From the NCBI GenBank assembly GCA_905178155.1, contig CAJINV010000002.1, positions 11,014,634 through 11,078,633 of the forward strand: 64,000 nucleotides of DNA. Reading direction: 5' to 3'. Below, in pieces: positions 1-9,842 of this stretch. Each line of letters begins with the position of its first letter. Positions within the stretch are counted from its first letter, which is position 1. The translations under genes and the position numbers were made by a program. The notes under the pieces were generated by a model that saw only the letters and a program-made list of their open reading frames with translations, ran no database searches and was not told where the DNA came from. The stretch comes from Amoebophrya sp. A120. Its lineage: Eukaryota > Sar > Dinophyceae > Syndiniales > Amoebophryaceae.

Positions 1-231
1 ACGATGCTGGCACACAGCACGTCCGGCCAGCCCCTGCAGGGGAATCGGGGTAGAGCAGAAGCAGCACACGCAGGGGATTGGTGTGGCTTTTGTGGCACGG
101 TGCTCGAGTATGGGGCAGCAAGACGGTTCTGGCAGAGGAAGGTCGAGATGGGGTGGCGGCGGCAAGCGTCACAGGCGTGAACCCGTCTGGGGAAGGTTAT
201 TAATATCGAGCGCTGAGATTTCGGAGCCCGG

Positions 232-449
232 AATCTCATGCCCTTGGCCACAAGGGCATGAGATTTTGGAGCAGGCGACTCTCAGGCCCTTGGCCCCAAG
301 GGCATGAGATTTTGGAGCAGTCAAAATCTCATGCCCTCGGCACCAGGGCATGAGATTTCGAGGCCCGGAATCTTATGCCCGTGGCCACAAGGGCATGAGA
401 TTCGGGGGCAGACAAAATCTCATGCCCTCGGCACCAGGGCATGAGATTT
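232..449. repeat. Cluster of five hairpin-forming palindromes
   Basis: Five near-perfect palindromes of about 32-35 bp lie head to tail at 232-265, 279-310, 324-358, 369-402 and 415-449. Each has arms of the form AATCTCATGCCC / GGGCATGAGATT around a GGCCACA or GGCACCA loop. Copies are spaced about 45 bp apart by short G-rich spacers. The second copy has a degenerate left arm and the fourth has one arm substitution. Similar CATGAGAT words recur near 15585-15665. They could be a tandemly spread foldback element or a structured transcript; no gene is visible around them. Confidence 0.85.
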
Positions 450-731
450 CGAATGCGGGTCCGCAGAAGGGCAGGGCCGCCCTCGGTTTCGTCCGCGGCC
501 CGCACGTCGGGGAACCCCCGCTGCAGCGGGTCCCCTTCTAGCGGCTCTTGGGCGCGAGGCCTTTTGGGGGTTTCCGTGTTTCTCGTTCCTGTTCGGGGAC
601 GTGGGCATGTGCCCGCACGTTGCGCAAGCCCTCCCCGGCTTCCTTCGATGTGCTCCCGTTGGGCTCCGGGCGCGTTTTTCTATTACCCTGCCCAACGCGT
701 AGCACGCCCTTACAGGGCGTGCTGTAAGGTG

Positions 732-1758
732 GCACCACGAGGACCAGCAGCCGCCCTTACAATGCCTTTGCCCAACATTTGCCCCAACATTTGGTGCAAA
801 TGCCATTTGGTGCATTTGCCCAACATTTGCCCCACATTCGCAGGAGCTTGGGGGGTTGTGTTTCATTTTTCGCAAGAAATACGCCAAACCGCCCTGCACG
901 GAGGCGGCCCCCAAATTGCCCCGCAGGTCCCAGGCGTTCCGGGGGAACTTTGCCCGCTCTCTTGTCTTTTGAGCGCTGGCCAGGTTCTGCGTGCGCGCGA
1001 TAGATTTGGGCACCTTGTGCCAGGAAAGTGCCCAAATCTTGAAGCTTAGCACCCCCGCGAGGCTGTTGGCCTGCCGCGGGCCCTTTGTGCAAGCCGAGAC
1101 GCTGGCCATTGGGGTCGACGTGGCCGCCGCTCTCTCGTCTGCTGGGCGCCGGCCAGGTTCTGTGCAAGATTTGGGCACCTTTTGCCAGGAAAGTGCCAAC
1201 GTCTTGAATATTAGCAATCCCGCGAGGCTGTTGGCCTGCCGCGGGCCCTTTGTGCAGTGCAAGCCGAGGCGTTGGCCACTGGGGTCGACGCGGCCGCCGC
1301 TCTCTTCCGCATGCTATAACGCAACCCCAAAAAGAAGCAGCTTTTTGCTTCTTTCAAGGTCCCCGGTCTGTATCTGCCGCCCGGGCAGAACCGCTGGACG
1401 CCAATCACGACGGCACGGCGCCGCATCAGAAAGCTGCTTGCTTTTGTCACAAAACTGAATCCGCCTTCTACGGCGGTCCTCGCGGGCCACGCCCGTGAGC
1501 CATTCCGCATGCTATGGCGCATCCCATAAAAATACAACTTTTCGCCTTCCCACTCTGTATCTGCCGCCCGGGCAAATGCATTTTCCGCAAAACACACTTG
1601 CACGGCACACATTTTTTTGTTTTGTCTTTTTCAAATGTTTTCAAAAGAAACATTTGAAGTTTTTTGCTTTGCATTTGCTTTGACTGTCATTTGTTTTGAG
1701 GGTGGGGGGGTATTTTTCATTCTGATAGCACCACGAGGACCAGCAGCCGCCCTTACAA
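732..1758. repeat. Segment bounded by a 31 bp direct repeat
   Basis: An identical 31 bp sequence starting GCACCACGAGGACCAGCAGC occurs at 732-762 and at 1728-1758. The 965 bp between them holds CCCAACATTTG-type repeats, the tandem duplication at 979-1309 and two copies (near 1306 and 1508) of a block starting CCGCATGCTAT and ending CTGTATCTGCCGCCCGGGCA. No coding potential stands out. The structure matches an insertion flanked by an unusually long target duplication, or a recombination product. Confidence 0.7.
979..1309. repeat. Two-copy tandem repeat, period about 174 bp
   Basis: Two diverged copies of a GC-rich unit lie in tandem, the first from 979 and the second from 1153. Shared landmarks are GATTTGGGCACCTT, GCGAGGCTGTTGGCCTGCCG and GGGGTCGACG followed by GGCCGCCGCTCTCT. 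The unit lies inside the direct-repeat-bounded segment 732-1758. Confidence 0.75.
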
Positions 1759-1886
1759 AAGGGGGTCGGACTGGAACTAGCGGTCCGCCGGCGTCGCTCG
1801 TAGTGGTTGCGTCAGCGTCGGGGGCCTCCTCGTCTTCGTCGTCTTCTGCGAAAGTAGAACCGGAAAAAATAAACCCAGCAACCACA

Positions 1887-2458
1887 ATGATGTCGCGACA
1901 GGAAAGGCAAGCGCGTCCTTCCACAACCAACCCCAGTGCCAGCGCGGCGAGGAGTTACGCTCGGGCATTCGCAAATGCGGCGTCAAAAAACAAGGCCGTC
2001 CAATATCCACTGGAGGAATACAACTTATCCACGCTGCTTGTACGTTGTACAGGGATCATTTGCAACGGATGCAAGAGCACCAACACACCTACCGTGTTCA
2101 AAGAAGCAAAAAAAAATTGATATTTTACAGCTGTCCGTACATGCGCGTACGTTGTACTTTTGCGATGTATTTTCAGCAGCCGAAAGCGAGACCTAATGGA
2201 ACTTCCGCCTCGCCCGAGAAGCCCGCAAGTGCGAAACTTGCGGACCAGTACACGCAAGTGCAGCCACGGTACAAAGCGGTAAAGCCATCAGTTGACTCGG
2301 AAAAGGGTGACAGCGTCGCTGACAGTTCTGTGAACATATCTCAGCAGCGCGACGCCCGTAGCAGCGGTGTCCACCAGGGGCGGAAAGGAAAGCAAAATCC
2401 GAAGCAGCAGCAGGTATACTCTCCTCCCGCAAAGATGCGCAATCTACTTCATTCATAG
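1887..2458 (+). CDS. Small two-exon hypothetical protein (join 1887-2039, 2177-2458)
   Basis: I do not recognise this protein. Exon 1 starts at the first of two adjacent ATGs and encodes MMSRQERQARP... ending EEYNLSTLL. A GT-AG intron of 137 bp (2040-2176, GTACGT...TTTTCAG) is removed in phase 0, and exon 2 resumes QPKARPNGTSASPEK and ends MRNLLHS. The product is 144 aa, basic and rich in Ser, Gln, Pro and Lys, with no membrane segment. The composition resembles the other disordered host proteins here. The intron contains the word GTACGTTGTAC near both ends as direct copies, so it is not an obvious TIR intron. The join is inferred from the splice sites and the matching phase. Confidence 0.5.
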
Positions 2459-2461
2459 TAT

Positions 2462-3155
2462 GTAGTGAGGTCACGAACGTTCTATCCTAGCTGTTTTTTT
2501 GACACCTCACCTGCAAAACGACGGGCAGTTTTCAAGCGGCCGGAAGGCTTTTTTGACATAAAAAAATTCCAATTATCAAGCGGCCGGGGCTTTGATAGCA
2601 AACAAGCCCGGTTGAAAACTATCGACTCGCACTTGATAAAACGACGCAGGGGAGCCGGTAAAAGGGGCGCCCTTCTGAGGCGCCCACCGCCTTGGTTTCT
2701 GGCGATTTGGGGCGCCCAAAAAGGGGCGCCGCAAAAATGCCAAGACGAAAAAAAGCGCGAATCCGCATGGTATGGGCCCCATTTTGGTCCACTTTTGGAG
2801 GTCGCAAAGCCGGCCACCAAAATCGGGCATTTGTAAGGCGGGGAGCAGGGCAAAAGTTGCGACTTTTCATACAAAAAAACTAAAAAAAACAATGGCCGCC
2901 AAAGTCCGAGAGCTAACCCGCATGCTATGGGCCCGATTTGGGGCGCCCAAGGGGCCGGCCCGGGCGGAGGCCCTTGGGGGCCATAGCATGCGGGGAAGGT
3001 TTTTCATGTCGAAACCAAATGGAGGCCACCTCTGGATCGAGATTTTCAGCGACCGCCGTGCCGTCGTGCATAACATTACTCACGGCGGAACGGTGGGAAG
3101 GGAAGTCGCGTCGTTTTTTGGAGTGAAGACAAAAAAACCGCCATGACCTCACTAC
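2462..3155. mobile_element. 694 bp block with 12 bp inverted ends
   Basis: GTAGTGAGGTCA at 2462-2473 and its reverse complement at 3144-3155 bound a block between two genes. Inside are GGGGCGCC palindromes near 2660-2740 and an inverted pair around 2916-2936 and 2976-2995 built on CGCATGCTATGGG. There is no coding region and no clear target-site duplication. It may be a small non-autonomous DNA element, or the inverted ends may be coincidental. Confidence 0.4.
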
Positions 3156-3260
3156 CCCCGCTGAGGCGGCTATTATTGGCATCTTGATGATGTAGTTCAC
3201 AATGGAATTGTTCATTGAGGACGAACTTGAAGTACAGGAAGGATAATCTTCAGGAACATC

Positions 3261-6230
3261 ATGACATTGAAAAAAACTTCTAACCGCGCACTGTTTTGGC
3301 AGGCATCCGGATCTTCGGCCGCCAAGCCGGCGACAGCCGTACGCAAGAGCTCCGTCACGAGCCCCGGTCGCAGCGGGGTGGAGCATGCTGGCACAAGTGG
3401 CACCGCTACTCGACCCGGACAAGTCCGACCCTCGTCGCCGGATTCGCCTTCCCTGGTCGAGCGTGCCAATGATGTTCTGCTCTCAACGGAACAACAGCCG
3501 CCGCCGTCCTCGCGCATGCTCGTCGTGTCAGCATCAGAAGAAGGCCAAGGAAGCGCACTACACTTGGTCTCCAAGAACGTCAGGTCGGGTGCCCAGAATC
3601 AACAGCACGCTCTTGTTTCGGACACTAAGCCAGACGAATACTTTGAGGCCGAAGCGCGGCAAATGGGATTGGGGAACAAATCTTCTAAGAAGGCGGGCCC
3701 GCAGCCGCATCTTCAGCAGGCCACTAGCGCCCTTCCTGGAACGAGCGCACCCAGCAAAGCGCGAAATAGTGTTGCTCAGCACGCCGAGATGACGAGGAAC
3801 AAGTCTGGTGGCAGCAGCACAAACTTTGTGGGAGTCGGTTCGACCGCAGCCGTGAGCCGCCGTGGCGCTAGTCGAGACGTCGACAATTCCCGACGCGCGA
3901 CTCCTAGTCGAAATGTTTCCGGTTCATCTTACTCGAAAAGTGGCAAAGGTGCACCAGCAGGAGCAAGCCGAAGTGCTTCTCCTGCAAAGGTGGAGAACAA
4001 TGCGCTCGACGAGCATCATGGTCCTCTTCAACAAGACCAGCTAATTACAGGCGGAGCGTCGAAAGCAGGCGATCATGCGCAGCAGGCAGCCGTCGTAGGG
4101 CCGGCACAAGTTATTTCTGTTGGACGACAAGATCCCCGCGCGAGTTCATCTGCTGAACCATCCCGGCAACGACCGAGGGCGGAGACCGGGGCCTCCTCCA
4201 CAACCCAGCTGCGGAGCAACGAGGGGAGTCGGAGCCCGCCCAAAGCTCCGCGCGGATCACCGTCAGCCGGAACTCGTGTGCGGAACAAGCTGCAAGTGGT
4301 CGATACCACCCCACCCCTGGACGAAGTGTCCTTTAACGACGCCATTCAAAACATTACCTCAGATTCCTTCAGTCGCCGGGCAGAGCTAGACCGCGAATTG
4401 CTCCTGTCAGCCGGCGGTGCTGGGGGGAACGGAATAAATGTGAATGAGAATCAGTTGTTGTTTCCGAGGAGCAACGTCGGGACGGGAGGGTCTACAGCGA
4501 TGACCACCTACTTGGCCTCGCGGACGAAGATTGCACAGATGAAATTGAATGATGTAGGAGCTGCAGGAGCACCAGGGATCGCCGTCGAGCAAGAGCACGG
4601 CGCCGGGCGACTTGAGACCTGCAACAAGAATCAGTCGAGCAGCGCTACCCTGGCTGTGCAAGATTTGAAGACGCAGAAGTACCTGCAGAATGTCGATTTC
4701 AACCCGATTTCTCTCGCCCGCATGCATCTAGACAACGAGCTTTCGAATTCCAAGGCCACAACGGATCCCGCTGCGCATCCGCACCAGCCATTTTCCCGGC
4801 GCGCCATTTCCCAGCCACCGCCAGTGCTCGTCCCCACTAACTCATCGCAGCGCGGAGGCTACCACTACGATCCGGCGGGCCAACATCAAGCTCACACTGC
4901 TTCCCTGTCGCAGATCTATCTGCCGTCGGAAAGGGTTCTTGCAAAAGACTACGACCAGCCGCCTCGCAGTTCCGGCGGCCAACAGTTTATTGTGCAGAAC
5001 AGAAGCGGGGGTGAGCATTTCGGTCCAGTGAACATGCAGCAGAGCTATGCGCCGCCTCGTGGCATGATGAGCCAGCACGGGGGCTACCCTCCCGAAGGTG
5101 CTCCGTACGATCTCTTGCCGCCACCGCCTGGTGCGGGCGGGGTACCGTTGACAACTTCTGCCTCAATGGGCAAGTATCTTCCAAACTCCTACGCCGGTGC
5201 GATGAACTCCGCGCAGCTGCACCACCACCGGCATTCCCTACCTGCGCGCACGGAGCAAGAGCAGTATCATCACGGGAGCTACACTGCTGGGCCACTGGCC
5301 CCGCCAAGCGGACAGAACAACATCCGCGCGGCGGTCGTCCACCAGCAGCCCGCGCCGCGACGAAACGCCGAGCAGCGGCAGCGCAGCGAGGATGTCGCTC
5401 TAATGCAGCAGAGCGATCACCACGCCATGAACCTCCCACTGTGGGCGACTCACGTGCCGGTCTCGGAGCACCGGCCGTTCGGAACAAGTGCCGCAAATAA
5501 CGGGACGTCGAGCTACGGCTACAACATGAACCCGTCAAGGTCCGTGCCACACCCCTCGACGAATGTTGTTCTGTACGAAGTAGATTCAGCTAGTCAACAA
5601 GTGTTTCGGGGCACACCAAGTAGGGCAGTGGTAGACCATGCTACTGGAAGAGGAACTGGGATCCTTCCGCCAGAGAACCGATTACATTACGATGTCACAA
5701 CTCTGAACATACAACCACCTCCAGCTGGAGTAGCTGCTCCAGGGTACTACCACGACTTTCGCAGACAAGACGGTGGTCGTATTCATGACGCATACAATCA
5801 TCTGAATTATGATCCTTCGAGTCGACAACGTCAGCAACATCCAAATGGTCCTCATTATTACAACGAAGAGAAGCTCCACAATCATCTTCCAAACCACCCT
5901 ATGGATTATCCGCACCTCCTCAACAATGCCCCCCACCAGCAGCCTCAGCATCCGCAGTCGATGCAGCAAGAGGGAGCGCAAAACCAGCCGTCAAGCTCGT
6001 CTCGTGTGCAGCTAGCACAGGAAGTTTCTCTGATGAAGGCTGCCAAGGACTTCTCGCTTGAGGAGCAACGTCGTAACCCAAAAGCCGCCACTGGTGCGCT
6101 GCCGTCCACGGCAATGATGGGAGCCTCGCGCGGCAACGGTCGCCACGCGAAACGAAGTAGAGGGGCTGACAGCAAGCCGGCTGGGGGGCCAACTACATTT
6201 GGCTCGGCCCAGCGGAAGCCCTTCGTGTAG
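3261..6230 (+). CDS. Large disordered protein, 989 aa, unknown function
   Basis: A single uninterrupted reading frame runs from ATG (MTLKKTSNRALFW) to TAG. The first half is rich in Ser, Ala, Gly and Arg. The second half is rich in Pro, His, Gln, Tyr and Asn, with many PPP, HH and QQ runs, for example around residues 600-760 and 880-920. No catalytic domain, membrane segment or signal peptide can be seen. The last 60 residues are more regular and basic (LAQEVSLMKAAKDFSLEEQ onward) and may be a short binding helix. The length and composition suggest a scaffold or RNA-binding type protein, but that is a guess. Neighbouring genes give no functional hint. Confidence 0.75.
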   Translation: MTLKKTSNRALFWQASGSSAAKPATAVRKSSVTSPGRSGVEHAGTSGTATRPGQVRPSSPDSPSLVERANDVLLSTEQQPPPSSRMLVVSASEEGQGSALHLVSKNVRSGAQNQQHALVSDTKPDEYFEAEARQMGLGNKSSKKAGPQPHLQQATSALPGTSAPSKARNSVAQHAEMTRNKSGGSSTNFVGVGSTAAVSRRGASRDVDNSRRATPSRNVSGSSYSKSGKGAPAGASRSASPAKVENNALDEHHGPLQQDQLITGGASKAGDHAQQAAVVGPAQVISVGRQDPRASSSAEPSRQRPRAETGASSTTQLRSNEGSRSPPKAPRGSPSAGTRVRNKLQVVDTTPPLDEVSFNDAIQNITSDSFSRRAELDRELLLSAGGAGGNGINVNENQLLFPRSNVGTGGSTAMTTYLASRTKIAQMKLNDVGAAGAPGIAVEQEHGAGRLETCNKNQSSSATLAVQDLKTQKYLQNVDFNPISLARMHLDNELSNSKATTDPAAHPHQPFSRRAISQPPPVLVPTNSSQRGGYHYDPAGQHQAHTASLSQIYLPSERVLAKDYDQPPRSSGGQQFIVQNRSGGEHFGPVNMQQSYAPPRGMMSQHGGYPPEGAPYDLLPPPPGAGGVPLTTSASMGKYLPNSYAGAMNSAQLHHHRHSLPARTEQEQYHHGSYTAGPLAPPSGQNNIRAAVVHQQPAPRRNAEQRQRSEDVALMQQSDHHAMNLPLWATHVPVSEHRPFGTSAANNGTSSYGYNMNPSRSVPHPSTNVVLYEVDSASQQVFRGTPSRAVVDHATGRGTGILPPENRLHYDVTTLNIQPPPAGVAAPGYYHDFRRQDGGRIHDAYNHLNYDPSSRQRQQHPNGPHYYNEEKLHNHLPNHPMDYPHLLNNAPHQQPQHPQSMQQEGAQNQPSSSSRVQLAQEVSLMKAAKDFSLEEQRRNPKAATGALPSTAMMGASRGNGRHAKRSRGADSKPAGGPTTFGSAQRKPFV

Positions 6231-7333
6231 TACGACTTGATATATCTACTTTGGCTTTGCTTGAGGATTTTTGGTTTTGCTACGATTCGCTTTGCGTTTT
6301 CAGTAGAAAATGGTGGGGAATTATTTCCAACCGAGCATGCATTCCGGCGAAAACTACAAAATTAATGAAAAACCAGAAAGATGAAGATGCCTAAATACAA
6401 CATAAATTGAGATATGACAACCGTGGGCGGTTGCGATAACACGACTTGCCTGATAGTGGTTGCAGCTGCGGTGGGACCGATTCCAATCCACATAACCTCC
6501 TCGATTAGACTGGAGGCATCAACGAGGTAGTTTGTTCAGGACGACTCCCAAGCCCTGGATACGAGGAAGTTCTTGCTTTTCTTTGTTTGTTTATGGATTT
6601 TTCCCCTATCGTGGGCTTGGAATTTACTTATTTTTAATTGGACGACGTTCTGCCTGTGCTCTTAAGAATTCTAGAGACCCGATCGTTGCGATCCGCTAAA
6701 CTATGATTTCCTTGTAGCTGCAGCTAAACCTAAAAGTAAGATGAAGACTTGCGTACAGTCGAGTTCGTGCAGCTCCTCGTCTAGAAAATCGTTTTCGTTG
6801 GGATGTTGACGTGCAGAGAAATCTTTATTTCGTATCGTTCGCATTGCGTCCTCGACGTCGTACTCAGAAGAAATGAAAATCGAGTAAACGTATTTTCTCG
6901 TTCTCGTTTTGCCCGAGCCCGTATGCAATGTCTGGTTTTCTTTTTGTATGATGATGTTGATGTATGAAGCTCGTACAATTTTTTCGTATGGTTTTCTGTG
7001 TTTGAATTCGATTCGAAGTCGGCTGCACAAGTGAAAAAAAAAAGCGTTACTAGGCCTCTTCGTCTCAAAATCATTTTCCTCCCGTGAAACACCAGTGGAA
7101 CTCGTAGTTGTAGAGCCCATCTACTTCCTCTTCCTCGAAGCTGTGATTACATATGCAATCACACTGCTAGAACTTCTTTTGGCAAGCCGTAGTTTGATCT
7201 TTTCCTGGCTTTTGCCGTAGTCAGAAAGCAGGATCGATCTGGTTGTACAGACTCTCTTTTGTCAGCACTTCGTCTAGCCGAACCCATCGTGATTGTGAAA
7301 AATACAAGAGAAAAGACGAGCACGCGATTGATA
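6231..7333. other. Intergenic, AT-rich, no convincing gene
   Basis: About 1.1 kb between two plus-strand genes. A minus-strand open frame of 139 codons (6701-7120) exists but has ordinary composition and no recognisable feature, so I do not call it. No RNA gene was recognised. Confidence 0.5.
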
Positions 7334-9842
7334 ATGGGGGCGAAAGGCAAGCACAGTAAAAGCTATGGGGAGAACGCTTTTACAGGCTCCTCGGCGTTTC
7401 TCGAGGCTGTTGACGACAACAACGACCGACGGATGGCGAACACCGCGGAGGGCAGCGGTTCTGGCACGAGCAAGGGGGGCGTGTCGTCCGTTTCGTTTTC
7501 TCTCGCGGTGTCCCCGACGGGATCAAGTGTGAACTTGGGAACGTACAACAAGCACGCGAACACGTTGAAAGCGGAGGTGTTTCACCCGGGTAGCGACCTG
7601 GCGCCGGTGGCCTCGGGCAACTACAAGTACATCTTCCAGGACCAGCGATTTCAGTACGAGCGCACGGACTGGTTTTTCCACTCGCGCACGGTGGAGTGCT
7701 CCGGCCGCAACCTGGCCTGGGATTTGAACCTGTTCTCGTCCGCGCACGGGAACAGCCTGGATCCGGGCAGCGCGATTCCCGCCGGGGCCGTCTACGGCAT
7801 CTACGGCGCCTGGTTTTTACTCCACGTGCTGCTGGTCGTCGTGTTCAATCGCACAGGGCCGTCCTCTTCGCAGGGAGGCAACAAGTACTATGCGGGCTAC
7901 AAGCCGAAACAAAAGTTCCGAAGCTCCTCCTCCTCGGCGATGGGACCCGGGGGTGGCGCTGCGCCGAGTGCAGCGACAACCGCGGCCGATCGTGGCGCAA
8001 ACGAGTCGACGCATTTACTGGGCGCAAAGGAAGCGTTGGGACGAGGAGGGGGCGAAGCCGCGGAACAGGGAAAACTGTTGCAAAACAAGGACAATAAAGC
8101 CTCCGCCGCGGTGGAGAACGGCAAAGCCGGCCGTCGGAGCAGCCAGCTGCAGCGGCCCCAACCCGCCTCCGTGGGCGAGGTGTTCCAAATTGCCTTCACG
8201 GGGTCCCCCGAGGTGAAGACGCAACCGCGGATGTACTACCTCGACTACACGTATGGAAGCGTCAGGTTTGAAATCGTCAAAGTTGAAATAATTTGTAATG
8301 CATAAAATGCATGACCCGAGGCACGTGTGTTGCAGAGCAGGCAAGTGAAGCCTGTTTGGGGTTACAGCTCGAGCTGCTAAAGTAACATGAGAAAATCGCT
8401 CTTCTTTGCGTAAACAGCATGACAAAGTGGATCTAGGGACCGCCGAAATTTGTCTTGCGCCACTTAGAAACTGGGTCCCAACTGGCATCCATTTTATGCA
8501 TGACAAATTATTTCAACTTTGTCGATTTCAACTCTGACACATCCATAACACGCGGTTCGTTTGCGTCGCGGCGACCATTTGCATGCATCTGGATGGGTAC
8601 CGGTACTCGGTGCGCAACACCGGGTTCGTCCTGTTCTGGGTGATGCCCTTCCTGTTCCTGGTGTCCGGCATCGGGCTCGCGAAGAGCCAGCGCGGGTTTC
8701 CGCTGTACGTCATCAAGCTGTGCGTGCTGGCGCTGGTGGGGATGGGCCTCAACGCGCTGGGGCAGCTGATCGAGTTCGGGTCTCTAACGGGCAATCCCGA
8801 CCTGTGCGTGACCAGTGCAACCATCGCGCAGATGTGGTACGTCCTGGCGGTGCTGGTGGCGTCGGTCGTTTGGTTTCCCTTCAAGCTGATGCTGCAGACG
8901 GTGCGTGAGGCCGACGCGGCGGCGGATGCTGCGCAGCAAGAAGCCCGCGCGGGGACCCTCACGGACACGGACCAGGAGGGGACTGGGACCGAGGACCAGA
9001 TGGTGAACCGGGCGCAACTGAATCCTGAGGCGACCGTGTCGCGCACGCCCGCACTGAGTGCATTCTGCGTCTCCTTTCTCCTGTTTGCCGGGCTGCTGTT
9101 GGCGTCCGCGTTTTTGCCCGCCGAGGACGGCGGTGCAGCCAACCGGGACGAACGGCTGAATTGGGGCACGGCCCGTCCCTACAAGGTCTTCGGCTTTTTG
9201 GGCAGCGAACTCGCCGCGGGGCTGGTGCTGGTCTCGCTCACCCTGCTTACTGGGGACCGCGGGTACTTCTCGTGGATCTTTGGCAGCTGGGTGTTCTTGA
9301 GTCCCATTTTTTTTCCAGCCGAGTACCAATTCTTCACCCAGACGGTATTGATGTTCTTCTGGGCGGCGGTGACCTTTGAGAGGCCGCTGTACCACACGGA
9401 CGCGCTCCGAACCTGGTTCCGCGCATATTGGTTCTTTACGGCCCTGATCGTGCTCGGCCTCGTGTACGTGGACCAGATCGGCCGCTGCGACATCTACCCC
9501 GCGCTGTACCTCTGGGAGCGTGCCCGGTGGTTCGCCGCTACCGCACTGTTGTGTGTGATGTTCATGACAGGCACGTTTGCCAGCGACGACCCCTGTGGGT
9601 GCACCCGGTGGACCAACTATTGGGCCCTGTTCGCGTACCTTTCGTGCCAGTTCGTCGGGAACGTGTTTGCCAAACTCGGCCCCGGGAAGTGGTTTGGCGC
9701 TCCCGTTCTGTACTTGAGCATCATTCCCTTCATCATTTACTACCATTTCCTGCCGGACCGGCGGACCGCTGCGGCGCAAACCGGAGTCACGCGGGCAGCG
9801 CGCCGCGACACGGGCGATACCGGAGCCGTTCACAGCGATTAG
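7334..9842 (+). CDS. Polytopic membrane protein, 735 aa (join 7334-8250, 8552-9842)
   Basis: Exon 1 starts at the ATG of MGAKGKHSKSYGEN. An upstream in-frame stretch without ATG was not used. Removing the 301 bp TIR intron (8251-8551) joins ...YYLDYT to RFVCVAATICMHLDGYRYS in frame and continues to a TAG stop. A globular N-terminal region of about 170 residues precedes the first hydrophobic segment (AVYGIYGAWFLLHVLLVVVF). A Ser/Gly/Ala linker then leads into about ten more hydrophobic segments in exon 2, giving roughly 11-12 membrane spans. A charged loop around 8900-9050 splits them. The span number is reminiscent of polytopic acyltransferases, but I see no family-defining motif and leave the function open. 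Coding GC is higher than in the flanks. Confidence 0.8.
8251..8551 (+). mobile_element. Introner-like intron with about 55 bp TIRs
   Basis: The intron starts GTATGGAAGCGTCAGG and ends CTGACACATCCATAACAC. Its first and last 55 or so bases are imperfect reverse complements, sharing GTTGAAAT, CAAAGTTGAAATAATTTGT and ATGCATAAAATG in mirrored order. A short direct repeat (AC/ACAC) flanks it, so the cut position is ambiguous within four bases. None of the alternatives that keep the frame ends in AG: either GT...AC or a shifted non-canonical pair must be used. The exons on both sides join in frame without a stop. Confidence 0.85.

Noticed and set aside
420-1262. Minus-strand open frame of 280 codons
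   Set aside because: It runs through hairpin and tandem repeats and translates duplicated repeat DNA. GC-rich composition explains the openness.
6701-7120. Minus-strand 139-codon frame
   Set aside because: AT-rich, no motif, no splice support; likely chance.
8784-9833. Minus-strand open frame of 349 codons
   Set aside because: Antisense of the membrane-protein exon, whose membrane-span periodicity is on the plus strand.
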